DNA of 64,000 bases. Origin: Epiperipatus broadwayi. Taxonomy: Eukaryota > Onychophora > Udeonychophora > Euonychophora > Peripatidae. The translations under genes were made by a program, and so were the position numbers. Positions 23,640 through 35,799 of this stretch are shown here, in pieces. The DNA is taken from positions 1,428,001 to 1,492,000 of the forward strand of contig JAQFVV010012510.1 of assembly GCA_028023455.1 (NCBI GenBank), in the 5' to 3' direction. The notes below the pieces were generated by a model. That model saw only the letters and a program-made list of their open reading frames with translations. It was not told where the DNA came from and searched no databases. Every line of letters starts with the position of its first letter. Within the stretch, counting starts at the first letter, position 1.

Positions 23640-25410
23640 AGTTAACATTTTGTGGATTAAACTTGTATCTGTGTTTTTACCATAATCTAAGAATACTAAC
23701 ATATATGCTGCATCCTTTTTAGCCCTTACATATCAGTACTTGTATTATGTTATCATTGTGGTGGCATTCGTATCAATAATTTACTGCCATATATCTTGTG
23801 CTGTTTGCATTGTACTTAATATACCATATGCAGGAATACTTCTCTTTCTATTTTATCTTCAGTGATGTTATAAGTTGAGACTGATTTGTATTCTGAATAC
23901 TGCATAGTTCTTGTTTGCAAATACTTTTATTTTAGTTATTATTTTTGGTATTTAAGGTATTGTGATCAATGGTTTGTTATTTTATTTTTTTAAATTCTGC
24001 TTTATTTTGGAATTAGACCTTTTGATTTCTCTATTTAGTGTTTTTGGATATACTCAATGTTGGTTAGGTGCTTTATATATTCTTCAGTGTTACAATTTTG
24101 GTGTACTTTACATTTGCATAGCCATTGATTTCAGTTGAGGAAGACTTTAAATCCAGTTAGCTACCTTAAATGATGTAAGGATTTTCGACTGGGGGTGAAT
24201 TGCAGTTTTTATTTCTATTAGCCTTATTATCATCTTGTAGTCAAGATTGTTTTTTATTTTTGTTGATCATTAAGTGTGGGAAATTAATGTTTGTTCTGAC
24301 ATTTTTGTTTTCTATTGTTCCCTGTAGTGATGATTCTGTGCTTAAGTGTTTATACATTTATGTTATTATTTGTGCAGCTCCACTTACACATACTTCATCT
24401 GTGTATCTTTTGAATATAATGCGTTTGTTTTTCTAGAAAATTTTGAACAATTTTGTTTACATTTTTTGCCAGTATTATGGTGGATATCATCCCACTTTTT
24501 GGTATTCCCATTGGCCATGACTGCTTCATCCTATAGTATTCATTATTAAACTTATCTGTGATATCATTGTCTATTCAGTTCAGTACTTTAACAATAAAGT
24601 TGTTCTTTCATTTGTTGTAATGACTTTCCTCTAATAAGTTTTTTATTGTGTTTATTGATGCTTTGTGGGATACTTTGGTGTAGTGATTGTTCTTAAATAT
24701 AAGGCTTGATTTTATTGCTAGCTTTGTTTTTAAATCAGTATGTTACTTGTACAAATTAAATTTATATATCACAGGGAAGAGAAAGTTTCTCATTTTTAAA
24801 TATATGTGACACTGAATCTTATTAGTTGATATATATGTACTAGATAATAATGTAGCTTTTTATATGTATATAAAATATTGTGGAAAGTAATTATTTTTTA
24901 CACAAGTGGTTTAAAATTTACAACCATTTCTCCATCAATAAATCTCTTATAAGCATAGCTATTATATTTTCCAACATTGAATATGCCAAAAATCACAAAG
25001 CAGAGCAATCAGAAGATTCAACATCAAAATAAAACAATTTAAAAAACAAGATAACAACAAACTATGAATCCCAATGCTTTACATAACAAGTATATCAACT
25101 AAATTTAAAGACTATTTAAAGCAAAGGTACGATGTAGGCATCAGAACACCATTCAGCCTCAGCAGACTGATTGACAACTCTAGAAATAAAATAGAAAAAT
25201 AATATTTACACATAGTATAGGAAGTACAATGCAACACCCCAAAATGCAAACAGTATACTATGGGAATTTCAAACCAACATCACCACAATAATAACACAAC
25301 ATGAGTATCTATATAAAAAGGGCTAAAGAAAATGCAGCATATATGCTGGTGTTATTACATCATGAAAAAAAATGTGAACAGTATTTTGATCTACAGAATG
25401 TCAAATTGGT
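23640..25410. repeat. Large inverted repeat pair (arms about 240 bp, 1.3-kb spacer)
   Basis: About 23640-23880 (for example AACATATATGCTGCATCC, ATTGTGGTGGC, TTTGCATTGTACTT, CTTTCTATTTTATCTTCAG) is the diverged reverse complement of about 25170-25410 (for example TAGAAATAAAATAGAAAAAT, AAGTACAATGCAAC, CATCACCACAATAATAAC, ATGCAGCATATATGCT). The spacer 23881-25170 is AT- and T-rich. It holds hydrophobic-looking short frames (24200-24549) with no family signature, which I do not call genes. Confidence 0.65.
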
Positions 25411-25844
25411 ACCCAGAGAGTGAGATGATGAAAAGAAAAAGTTAAAGAATAGTTTAATGCCTTATAAACAATAATAATATAATAAGTAGAAGAATTAATA
25501 GCATCCAATGTAGTACAAAAAAAGCTAATAATGGCTGGAATAAATAAAACATCCCGTTTGCGTATTAACAACAGCCATTATAAAACAGTGTACAGAGTAA
25601 AAACAATTACAATTATGGTCTATGCATTAAGCAGAGTGAAAAAACAAAAACATTGAAGAAATTAATTACACACTTCATAAAGCATATCAACATGTATATG
25701 CGAAATTTAGTCATATAAATAACGAAGTTTGAAAACAATATTATATGTATAATAATTTCCTTATCTTCACTCTTACCAACTGCAAGAAAAATAAATTCTG
25801 ATTTCAAACTTTTTTCGATATTGTTTACAAAACTAATGGAGGTT

Positions 25845-25925
25845 GCCTTGACAACAGTCTGAAATTCTTGATTGTTGCCTATATTGGGGTTTTCTAAGTG
25901 CTGACTCGTTTTTTAATGGCTATAT
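25845..25925 (+). repeat. Dispersed repeat shared with 15226-15310
   Basis: TTGCCTTGACAACAGTCTGA, CCTATATTGGGGTTTTCTAAG and TGCTGACTCGTTTTTTAATG match the copy at 15226. Sequence at both ends diverges. Confidence 0.65.
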
Positions 25926-26138
25926 ATATATGCTTCATTTCTGTAAATTAAAAATTAGAAGTTTATTTTAAAAGCAAATAAATAAAAATTATATATACAA
26001 TTTACATGCACAGATAAATGTGCATAATATGTTTAATTATAAGTTTAAAGTAATTCAGAACAAGTTACTTCTTTTATTAACATTTGTAAAGGTATTTTTC
26101 TGAAGGTTTATGATGATGATGTTCTAGTTGTATTTTTT

Positions 26139-26806
26139 TACTGGATTATTTCCATCATCTAATGTGAGTATTAAATGTCTTTAAAAAAATTTAATTTTTA
26201 TTTAAATATTCCAAATACATTAAACTGTTATTAACAGCACATCAAACGGGTTAGTATATGCACAACGTTTCAAGAGGTATTATTCTCCCTCTTCTTCAGG
26301 TGTTGCTCACCAGACCAGTGACAGTACTAGCATGGGATTCAAACCTGGACTCTTAGATTCTTGAGTATTGAATTTTAAGGTAATACTCTGACCAACTGAG
26401 CAATTCTGCTAAAGGCAACATTCAGTAGAAATTGTATATATTTATCTATGAGGTTACTCCTGATTTCTCCACTTTTTCCAAATAAAAAGGAACCTCATAG
26501 ATAAGTATATAAAATTTCAACTGACTGTTGCCTTTGGCAGGATTGCTCAGTTGGTTAGAGCATTACTTTAAAATTCAATACTCAAGAATCTAAGGGCACA
26601 GATTCAAATCCCATGCTAGTACTATCACTGGCTAGGCCTGCAACACTTGAAGAAGAGGGAAGAATAATACCTCTTGAAATGTCATGCATATACTAATCTG
26701 TTTGATGTGCTATTACTAATAGTTGAATGTATTAGGAATATTTAAATAAAAGTTAAAAATTTTTAAAGACATTCAATACTCATATTAGATGATGAAAATG
26801 GTCCAA
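26139..26806. repeat. FB4: 670-bp palindromic repeat with tRNA-like module in each arm
   Basis: The left arm (26139 to about 26420) and right arm (about 26500 to 26806) are inverted copies: TTTCCATCATCTAATGTGAG against CTCATATTAGATGATGAAAA, and CAACGTTTCAAGAGGTATTA against TAATACCTCTTGAAATG. Each arm holds a tRNA-like stretch. In the right arm GATTGCTCAGTTGGTTAGAG (26541-26560, A-box type) is followed by GATTCAAATCC (26601-26611, B-box type). A related single copy lies at 47151-47440. The Pol III-type words suggest a SINE-like origin followed by head-to-head duplication. Confidence 0.8.
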
Positions 26807-29230
26807 TATAAACATACAATTTGTAATGGTATTTTATAATTATAAAGTGAAAATAACATGCTTAAAAAATATAATTAAAATTTTTATAAACAGATTGATT
26901 AATTAATAAGATAAGTAATTGATATAAATTAGTCTGGTAATCCCTTTTAAAGATAAAATTTTGTAAATGTCATGATTGTGTAAATAAGCTTCAGACCAAA
27001 ATGAAATTCAGTAGTTATCTCCCTCCAATAAATCAATGGATTGAAACAACAGACTATAGTTATAATTCATCATGCAGATATTTTTTTATTTCTTATTGCT
27101 GAATAATATACTTTTATTGCTGAACTATTATTGATTACTGCTAAATCATTATTGCTACTGATTGGTTTTTAATTGCGTCTTCAATATACTTATCATGCTT
27201 GGTGTTGTTGTGTCCATTATATTCTGAAATTTCAAATGTCTACTGCTTTAGGGAGAAACCAGCCATCAATCAACAATTAAAAACAGTATGATCAAAGCAT
27301 CAACAAAGTCTGCTTAAAGTATACCAAACTCAAAAACTTAGTGATGAAGGGGAATGAGTATAAACTTTAAAAATATCTTATTATAAGAGTATAAACTTTA
27401 AAAATATCTTATTATAAATTTCTAGTACTAACATTACATATTTATCTCCATTATTCTGAAAGTATTTTTATAAATTACTGTTATTATTGAGTTTATAAAT
27501 TTATTTATAAACTAGTATGACAAGAGATTGCTATTTTGCTTTATTTATTTTAGGTGGCATACATTTAAAAGAAGAAGAATTTTTTATAAAAAGCAATTAA
27601 CTTATTATCCAATTTCTGGACATACATATAAAGACTTAGTATTTTAAAAACCAGTCACTTCCACTATCTTCAAATATAAAAGAGACTGCATAGATAGAAT
27701 AAATTAAGATTGTATTTTTTTATTATCTTTTAATAGTTTACAGTTTTAAGCAAACTACCCTCCAGTTTTGAGAAAGGATAATTGGGGTGTATTAATATAA
27801 GTAAAGTGCTGTAACTTTATTTGGGGCTGTTTTGTTTATATATGAGATTTATTTATATGTGTTTTGATTATTCATAAATGATTGTGATACCACTGATATT
27901 GCTGATCACTTGCAGTCATCATCTTACTTAGAGCAGTGGTATGCAATAAATGGACATTCCTATTGTATATCATCTGCTTTGTTTTGTACGTCTTGGATGA
28001 TAATGTTTGCAAACTGCTTGTCACTCCTATGCTAGATGAACATTCCTATCATATAACATATTCCTAACTTGTATATTTATAAATAATGTAACGTAGTTGT
28101 TGTTTTCTTGCATTTTATATTTGCATGTATAGCATTTAGTTCATTACCTATATTACAGCCTGAAAGTATTTATGATAGTCTAATTATTTAAATAGTTAAT
28201 GAAAATTAGCATATTCTTAGACTGTAAGTTTCTTAATCTTAATACTGTTACAATAATTGCTAATGATTTGTTAGCCTATGAGTAAATTTATATCTGCTCA
28301 AAATCAGTTAAAAATGTATTATGCTGTATTATCTGTGTATAAAGTTGATCAATCATTAATTGTATCAACTTGTTTTAAAAATTGACAGGGCAATCAATTT
28401 ATGCTGTCGTGGATGTATTGTAAAATTGTATACAGTACATGTAAATAAATTGTAGTGCCTCATTATTTTTAGCATTTCTTCCTAGAGTTTCTTTTATTCA
28501 TTCACACATTATATATTTTTTATTTTTATGCAACTCTAAGCTATAATAATGTATGTGAAGCATATATTAAAATTACCAAATTCTTGTAGTGATCAATAGT
28601 AATAATCTGGAGTGAGAAGTTAATGATGAGTATTTCTTATCTTTATACTAAAATCTATCTTTACATTGAAATCTAGTTTTGTATTTGTAGCACAACTGTG
28701 ATGTAATTTAGCAAATATTAAAAACTGGAACAATAAACTTGAATCACATTAGCTTGAAATAGCATCTATATATCTAAAGCTTTGGAATTAAAAGTGAAAC
28801 ATTTCTTAGCTTAATTTCTAGTTAAATAAAGGAAATAGATCAGACACCAAATTTTCTGAGTGTAAAGTTTTGATGTTTGACCTATCTCCCTTTTTATACT
28901 AGAAATATGCTAAGAGTTCCACTTTTGGTTTATAGAGGTTCAGCTATAAATGATATTGCAGAATGATATAATTTAAGTTTGTCAGTCCAGTTTTTAATAC
29001 TTTATTAACAACATCATATATAAGATTTAAACCAAAAGATACACTAAAAAATCCATTAAAATTTTCAATATTTACATCTATAATATGAATTTTTTATTAT
29101 TATTATATGCAACATTCATATAAACTGTAACAAATGTATAGAATTAGTAAATCATAATATCATTTAAACTTTAAAAACATTAAATATTAAGTAAATTACT
29201 AAAAAATGCTTTACATTATTGTGATATTAT
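26807..29230. other. Intronic AT-rich DNA with one 30-bp tandem duplication
   Basis: About 2.4 kb with no gene recognised. GTATAAACTTTAAAAATATC is repeated in tandem at about 27357-27386 and 27388-27417. Nothing else is identifiable. Confidence 0.45.
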
Positions 29231-29243
29231 CATTTTAATGTTA

Positions 29244-29635
29244 TCAAAACAGGCAAAACTCTCTGGACATATTGCCACTCAAAGAAAGCCTGAATAATCA
29301 ATGGATGTCAGGTGGCTTGTGCATAAAATCCCCATCTAGTGCCTACTCATCCAATATCCCCAGACTAGTTTCTGGCTTGTGACCTTCATCAGTGAGGAGG
29401 CTTGGATCTGAGAGCACTGCACCTAGATCTTAGGATCTAATCCAACCCTCCACCATCCACCTTTTATCTCTACTTATCTACAAAATGATGAGTCTTAAAT
29501 TCTGGGGGTTATTGAATGAGTAAGCACTAGATGGGAATTTTATGTACAAGCCTTCTGGCATCAATTGATTACTCTGGCTTGCACTGAGTGGCAGATATGA
29601 GCAAGCATATGAAATGGTGATCATGTGATGTTTAC
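29244..29635 (-). mobile_element. FB1 foldback element, 392 bp
   Basis: Begins TCAAAACAGGCAAAACTCTC and ends with the one-sided tail AAATGGTGATCATGTGATG, the reverse orientation of the 12536 copy. A perfect 13-bp direct repeat CATTTTAATGTTA flanks it at 29231-29243 and 29636-29648. It contains the arms around CCCATCTAGTGCCTAC and TAAGCACTAGATGGG. No coding capacity. Confidence 0.88.
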
Positions 29636-29828
29636 CATTTTAATGTTACTTACAACTTTAAAAGGAAGATGTTAACTTCCATAACATGCTATTTCATGTT
29701 AACTCCCTCCTCACCATGCTTTGAAAAGTTTCACTTCATATTTTTATTGATTAAGCAAATTATTTCTTTTATTAAAAATAACTTTATTTTATTTTATTAT
29801 ACATAGTAACTTATTCTGTTTTTTAATT

Positions 29829-29943
29829 TACCACTATAACATCACATGATCACTATTTCTTATGCTTATACAGTCTGTTAACACAGTAGCAATTTTCTCC
29901 ATACAATATTGCCACCTAGTACAAGATATAGAAAGCAATGGAT
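29829..29943 (+). mobile_element. FB1 element, left part, interrupted by a LINE
   Basis: TAACATCACATGATCACTAT and TTTCTCCATACAATATTGCC match the FB1 tail and left arm. The copy stops at GCAATGGAT where the LINE at 29944 begins, and continues at about 34253 after it. Confidence 0.75.
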
Positions 29944-32900
29944 AGAGATCTAAGTATTATAACTTCCGGTGAGTAATGGCATCCGCCTGTTTGCTTTCGT
30001 TTCTTCCCTGAAGTTGTCCAGGTTGGTAATTGTTGTGCATTTTTAATATGACGAAGAAGTCATCAAAAAAGAACAAGGTGATAAATAAAGGTTTGAAAGG
30101 TGATGAAACTATAATATCTAAAGATGGAGGTAATACATGTGAGAATTCTGTTGCCGTTAGTAATAACGTTACGACTGAAGTAAAAAGTTTTGAGCTACGC
30201 AATAAAAAAAGAAAACTGGATAAAGAAAATAATATTAGTGCATTCAAGGAAAAAAACCAGGACACAAAGGAAGAGGATTTATCTTTACATGTGGGGAAAA
30301 ATGCGGATAAACAGGATACAAGTTATCTAGATTTTAGTGATAATATGCTTGCGGATAACGTTTCTTGTTAACCCCCATCAAGGGCCTTCATTCGCTTAAA
30401 CTCTTACTGGAAAAGGATATTTACTAGTTGTATGTCGGCATGTACGTCCATTTTTAGTTTAATTATGCAATCTAATGAGTCCAGCGGTGAACATGTCCTT
30501 GATAAACCTGATATAAATGAATATCTTAAGGTTCTTGATCAAAATAGTTTATTAAATACCGTTAAACATACAGCTTTCTTTGCTGCAAGGGGTTTTGTTT
30601 CTATTGAGTATTTTACCACCGATCAAAAAGAAAAAGCGGAGGCAACGATAAAAAAAATTCAAAATAAGAAAATATATTACGTCTCGAAAGAACCGAACCC
30701 CCTAGTTTACGGAAAAGTTTTGCATACTCCGCCTAATTTTGATGTTGAGTTTTTTAAGTCGGAAATGGTGTCGTATGCCGAAGTTAATAAAATGGAAAGA
30801 TTATTAACACCCGGAACTGCATTTCAAATCCCCTCAAATTCATGGTCAATTGTGTTGAAAATGAACAAGGGTATTTCAAGGGAACAGATCCCACATAAAA
30901 TTTTTAAAGATCATATGCCAATCTCCATTATTATTAAAGGTAGGCCACCCGCTTGTTTTAGATGTAATCGTATTGGTCACATTGCAGCTCTGTGTGATGC
31001 TGGGCCATGTGTCAAATATAATAAATTCAATCGTCTAAATCACTACTGTAACATAGCTCCATTAAAATCTTGGGCTAATGTTGTAAATAATAGTCCTGAT
31101 GAAGAACTCATATACGAGCAGGAAATTATTGATGATCTCGAACCGGATAATGCTGCACCTGCTCAAATACAGAGGCAGTGCCTAGTTGATGAAAGCTCAG
31201 CAATTATGGAAAATGAAGAAACATATGTTGAGGTAAATGATATAGAGAAAACGGAAAACAACATAATTAATAATGATAATAATAAGCATGTTGAAATAAC
31301 TGATATAGAGAAAACTGAAATAAAGAAAAAAAAATAAGCAAATAGAACATTTTCTGTCAAATGTCCCTGGAAGGCACCCATCTTTAACTGAGTCAGAACT
31401 TGAAACAGAGAAACTAAACCAAAATGAAATGGAACTGGAAATAGTAAATCTATACCATAATGAGACTGGTGTTAATATGAATGATTGTGGTCATGAAAGT
31501 GGCTATATTAGTATAAGGCAATGAAATCTTTGGATCCGCACTATGTATAAGTCATTAAATATAGTCACCATTAATGTTAGAGGCATCAACAGCCATGACA
31601 AGGTACTAAAGCTTACTGATTATCTTGCTTCACAAAAATTTGATATTGCTATTCTAACAGAAACAAAGATAAATGTAAACACACCTGAACAGTTTATCGA
31701 TCAAATTAAACGGAAAGGTCTATTATTGTACAAGCAGAACATTAGACCGGCACAAGGTGTTGCCATTCTAATTAATATAAAGTCTAAAATTTATAAGGTG
31801 CGGATCATAAGTATGCAGATCAATCACATAGTAATCTCTTTTTAAATGCAAGAACAGATGCACTATGTTGTAGCAATTTATTCGACAAATAGAGGAAGGG
31901 AGGTGCCCAAAGTTATTAAAGAGATGCAGTTCCACTTGACTCTGCATCCAGGAATAGTAATAATTGGAGGGGATTTTAATGTCATGCTTCAGGACATTCC
32001 AGTTCAGCTAAAAAATAAGTTGCAGGATATTGATGTGCTGCCATGTCAAAGTAAATATGGAGCAAATGCCTTTATTTTTTTTAATAGTCGTTACTCATCA
32101 CTGATTGATTTGTTTTTCATTTCGAGATCTAAGATAAAAGATGTTGAAATTGATACTTCAATTGTTGCTTTCTCTGATCACCTGCGTGTAAAGTTGGTGG
32201 TAAGGCTCTATGATGGGGATCCAAAATGTAGCTACCAGTTTAGCATAAAAAAATATTAGTAATTCATTAAATTTGACCTGTGATCAGAGATTGAATTTAA
32301 TTGTAGCTTCTTGTTACTTCACTAAGCAAACAGCCTTGTCTCCATGTGTGGCTTGGATTAGATTGAAAAAACTTATATCTGATGTCTGTTCTTCTGGAAT
32401 GGAACTGGATTTATCTCAAAACCAAATGAAATCCTGCTTAAATGACATTGCTAAAACCTTGCATTCTTTAACTACTCTATCTAATAATCGCTCATTGATC
32501 AACTCCCTGCAGGAAGAATATAATGACATCTATGAGAAAATGCAGGAAGAAATATATGCTATAAGATTGCGAAAGATACTCCCTAATATTGCCTGCATCA
32601 TAAAACCAACATTGAACTATGCCAAGGTGTACGTGCCTCAGTCTAGAGGTATCACATGTGTCAAAACTGAGAATGGAGAGGTTTTGTCAGGGCTGCATGT
32701 GGATCAGCACATATAGAAAAATCTGCAAAACACTATGGGAAATGATGAAAGGAATTCAGACCATTGGCCAAGGATGATGGTGGCCAAGGATCAGCAGTAT
32801 ATCTCACATCTGGATATTAGTGAGGAAATAACTAGACTATCAAATCACACAGTTACTGCTCATGATTCTATACTTGCCAGAATTTATAAATCAATATCTT

Positions 32901-34247
32901 ACTTGATAATTGAAGTGCTTGCAAAATATTACAATCAGTTGTGTGCACAACCAATAGATTGGCCAATGATTAATAACAGAATAATTTTTTGTATAAAAAA
33001 GAATAGGAATATACACATCCCATATGTAAATGACCTGAGAAATATTACTATTGAGGACATTGACTCAAAAATATTTGCTAGAATTATATTGAAGAAATTG
33101 CATAATAGAATAAAAAATATTTCAGTGGCTCATTACGCTATTAAAGGTAAGAGAGCAACTGATGCAATTATGAAGATCCAGGATGCAATCAGATATGCCA
33201 GGTGTAATAAGTTAACTCAATTCTTTGCAATACAGATAGACTTTAAATCTGCATTTGATGTGGTTGATTGGTCATTTCTGTCTAATTCATTGGCACCACT
33301 TGTGGAGGGTGAGGAGAGTCTAATTACAGCAATCAACAATTATGTGACCAACGGGAGAATAGCGCTTAAAAACTTTGCAAGGCGTTCTAATTTCTTTGTT
33401 CCGTCAAGGGGGATCCCACAGGGGTCTCCTCTCGCAGCCCTCCTCTTTGCCGTTTATCTGGATCCGATGATTAAGGAAATAGAAGCCTCAACCAATGGGA
33501 TTTTCTTACCGCAGCTTGGTGCCTTTGTTCATGTCACTGCCTTTGTCGATGATGTTATTATTATATTCGAGAATGTGGCCAGTGTGCATAGAATCTTTAA
33601 CATTTTAAATAAATTTCAGATCTCTACAGGCTCATGTATTCAGTCTTCCAAGTCGTCTGCATGGCAATTGGCCACTGCCAAGAGAATCCCATGTGACTTC
33701 TTGGGCATGCCTTCCTCCTTTCTAAGGTTGCCTCTCTATCTGTCTAAAACTAAAATGAGTGGCCATTTGAACAAACTGGTTGTAAAAATCATCGAAACTA
33801 AAATAAATGCCTTTTCCCCATTTAAATTGTATGAAACAACCAGAGCAAAGGTTTTTAACGCTATTGCTGTTGGTGTGCTCTCTTACTATGGACCATGGAT
33901 GAAAATCTTTAATGCCACTAGTCTTAAGATCATTCAATTGGCAAAAAGATATATTTGGGGTAAGAAGTATAGCCTGATACCTACTAAAATAATGCAGCTA
34001 CCGATTGGAGAAGGGGGTCTCAATTTAATTGACCCTAAGTCATTGGTGAGCTTCATTAAGGCAAGAGCTTATTTAAGGATCATTGATGATAATTCGCTCA
34101 GGTCGCTAACACAGAATATTAATGTAGATTCTAACCTGGGGTCAGACGGAGTATCTTATTTTGATGATATGATGATTGCATACAGGGATATCCAGAATGA
34201 TCTAAACTTAGAGACCTTAGATAATTTAAAATATAAAGAGCTAAAAA
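29944..34247 (+). mobile_element. L1/Tx1-like LINE, about 4.3 kb, 3'-truncated, nested in FB1
   Basis: A two-ORF non-LTR retrotransposon flanked by a 16-bp target duplication, ATAGAAAGCAATGGAT (29928-29943) and ATAGAAATCAATGGAT (34248-34263), with one mismatch. The order is a 5' leader (29944-30047), a Gag-like ORF1 with a zinc knuckle, then ORF2 with an APE-type endonuclease and a reverse transcriptase. The element ends in GCTAAAAA while ORF2 is still open, so the C-terminal zinc-finger region seen in the LINE at 40178-45815 and any 3'UTR are absent. It lies in AMDHD1 intron 1 in the sense orientation. Confidence 0.88.
30048..31524 (+). pseudogene. LINE ORF1, Gag-like nucleic-acid-binding protein (broken)
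   Basis: Starts at ATG 30048 (MTKKSSKKNK, a Lys-rich N-terminus). The same frame runs to 31337 apart from one TAA at 30369-30371. A CCHC zinc knuckle, CFRCNRIGHIAALC, fits CX2CX4HX4C at about 30956-31000. An acidic repetitive C-terminal part contains duplicated DIEKTE words. The frame ends in an A run (about 31324-31333), and a shifted frame stays open for a further 190 bases to a TGA at 31522-31524, so a one-base slip in the homopolymer is the likely break. The expected role is coating LINE RNA for retrotransposition. An alternative reading is a genuine stop at 31337. Confidence 0.8.
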
Positions 34248-34276
34248 ATAGAAATCAATGGATGCTAGAAAATTAA
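31543..34276 (+). pseudogene. LINE ORF2, endonuclease-reverse transcriptase (broken)
   Basis: Starts ATG 31543, 18 bases after ORF1 ends. The APE-type endonuclease shows TINVRGIN, the catalytic TETK, GGDFNV, SLIDLFF and SDH in order (31560-32185). The reverse transcriptase shows QIDFKSAFDVVDW (palm A, about 33233-33270), GIPQGSPLAALLF (about 33410-33450) and AFVDDVI (catalytic DD, about 33540-33560). Breaks are a TAA at 31843-31845, a frame change in an A run at about 32247-32253, and a TAG at 32714-32716. The last codons (from 34248) come from flanking DNA, because the element is 3'-truncated. The Tx1/L1-like assignment rests on the thumb-region LGMPS and GGLNLIDP motifs and is not certain. 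Confidence 0.85.
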
Positions 34277-34360
34277 TATATCAAAATCTGTATGCAGTGC
34301 CTCTTCATCCAATATTTCCAGATCCAGATTCCAGACCATGGCTCTCATTATTGCTTAAGT
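34248..34360 (+). mobile_element. FB1 element, right part after the LINE insertion
   Basis: Starts with the target duplication and continues GGATGCTAGAAAATTAATAT, GTGCCTCTTCATCCAATATT and CCAGATTCCAGACCATGGCT, matching the FB1 arm from where 29943 stops. The far right arm is missing or too diverged to see. Confidence 0.7.
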
Positions 34361-35100
34361 GATGATAGACGATATTGTATGGAAAATTTGCTAAAGAAAA
34401 TTTTGAAATTTAATTTTCAAATCCTTTTCATTTTCTGATCCAGATGAAACTTTGCATATATATGTGTTCCTATTGACAATACATTTTTGTAGAGTTTGCA
34501 AACAATTTTAGAAAACAATTAGCGAAAAAAATTAAATTTTTAGTTTTATGTAATGTACATTGATGCTATTAAAGTCTACTTGTAGTCCCTGTAATTTAAA
34601 ACTAAATGAGTAGTTGAAAATGTATGCAAATTTATTCAATATTTTAAACATATAATTTAAATAAATTCAACTCATCATTACATTTGATTTTGTGCATCTT
34701 AATTAAATAAATATGATTTAATTTTCCCAGCATCACTGTTACATTCATGGGAAGAAAAATGAAAACAAACAAAAACTAGGATTATGGTAGTGACTATATA
34801 TAAAACTAAAATGTAAGAAAAATATATAATTTTTTTTAAAGAAATTCTTTTGATTAACACAAATGCATTAAAAAATTAAAAAGACAATTTCTTCAACTGT
34901 TCACTATTTTTTCTTTCACTTTCACAGTTCTCTTGATATTTATTATGTGATCAAAAATAAAAGCATGATGGTTTCATATTCAGAAATATTTTTAGGGTTT
35001 TTTCTAAACATTGACACCCCTTACTTTCCTTTTTGATTGCATATTATCAAGAACATTATGAAAGTTGAAGACAATTTCTTTTTTACTTTTTTATGCATTT
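34361..35100. other. Intronic AT-rich DNA, nothing recognised
   Basis: No exon, RNA or repeat family seen in about 740 bp. Confidence 0.45.
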
Positions 35101-35110
35101 ATGTAAATAA

Positions 35111-35330
35111 AAAGAAATAATAATAGATGGTCAGTTGAAATATTAAACTGGATTCCAAGAGATTGTAAAAGACCTAGAAAGAGACCAAATGTGAGATGGA
35201 TAGATGAAATAAGAAAGTGTGCTGGAATAATGTGGAGAAGATAGACTAAAGATCAGAGAAGATGAACTGAACTTGGAAAGATCTCCATCCTGAAGAGAAT
35301 TGATAATGTCTGATAATGATGATGATAATG
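35111..35330 (+). mobile_element. 5'-truncated RTE LINE 3' end, 220 bp
   Basis: Matches the 3' end of the RTE element at 52500-55057 (compare 54850-55057): GATTCCAAGAGATTGTAAAAG, CCTAGAAAGAGACCA, GAGATGGATAGATGAAATAAG, and a terminal GATGATGATAATG run. It is flanked by a perfect 10-bp direct repeat ATGTAAATAA (35101-35110 and 35331-35340), as expected for target-primed insertion. The encoded fragment is the Arg-rich C-terminus with a stop. Confidence 0.88.
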
Positions 35331-35340
35331 ATGTAAATAA

Positions 35341-35785
35341 CATTTCTTTAAATGTTTTTATATTTTTTATTTTCTCTTCATGCAATACTTTTTACTTTTA
35401 TCAATAGTGAACATAAAATTTCTGTTGCATTTCAATTCATAGGCACTAAACACAGAAAATGTCTGTGCAAGTAATCAAAAGATGGTTCTGCAATTCAATT
35501 ATTATTTAATATTTAAAAATTAAATTGCATTATCGCACACATATGGCCACAATAAACTCAAACAATAAAAGCAAAAACATGAATATTTATGATATTTATA
35601 AAATCTACCATCATAATTGTGGAGACCCAGGTATTTCAAGCCTAGAGCTCACCTAATAAGTGAAGCATGTTGGCAAATTATATCTATTGTTAGAGAGAGA
35701 GTGTTATGTGATGTTATTATGCAGATATATAGTCACAGTATAATGGAAATTGAGATAAGGGGTGGGCAATTGGAAATATGTTTGG
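35341..35785. other. Intronic AT-rich DNA, nothing recognised
   Basis: No feature identified between the RTE fragment and the next FB1 copy. Confidence 0.45.
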
Positions 35786-35799
35786 ATAAATTTATTTCT

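Noticed and set aside
24200-24549. Hydrophobic frames resembling small membrane proteins
   Set aside because: T-rich DNA readily yields Phe/Leu-rich frames. They overlap each other in different frames, with no splice or family support.
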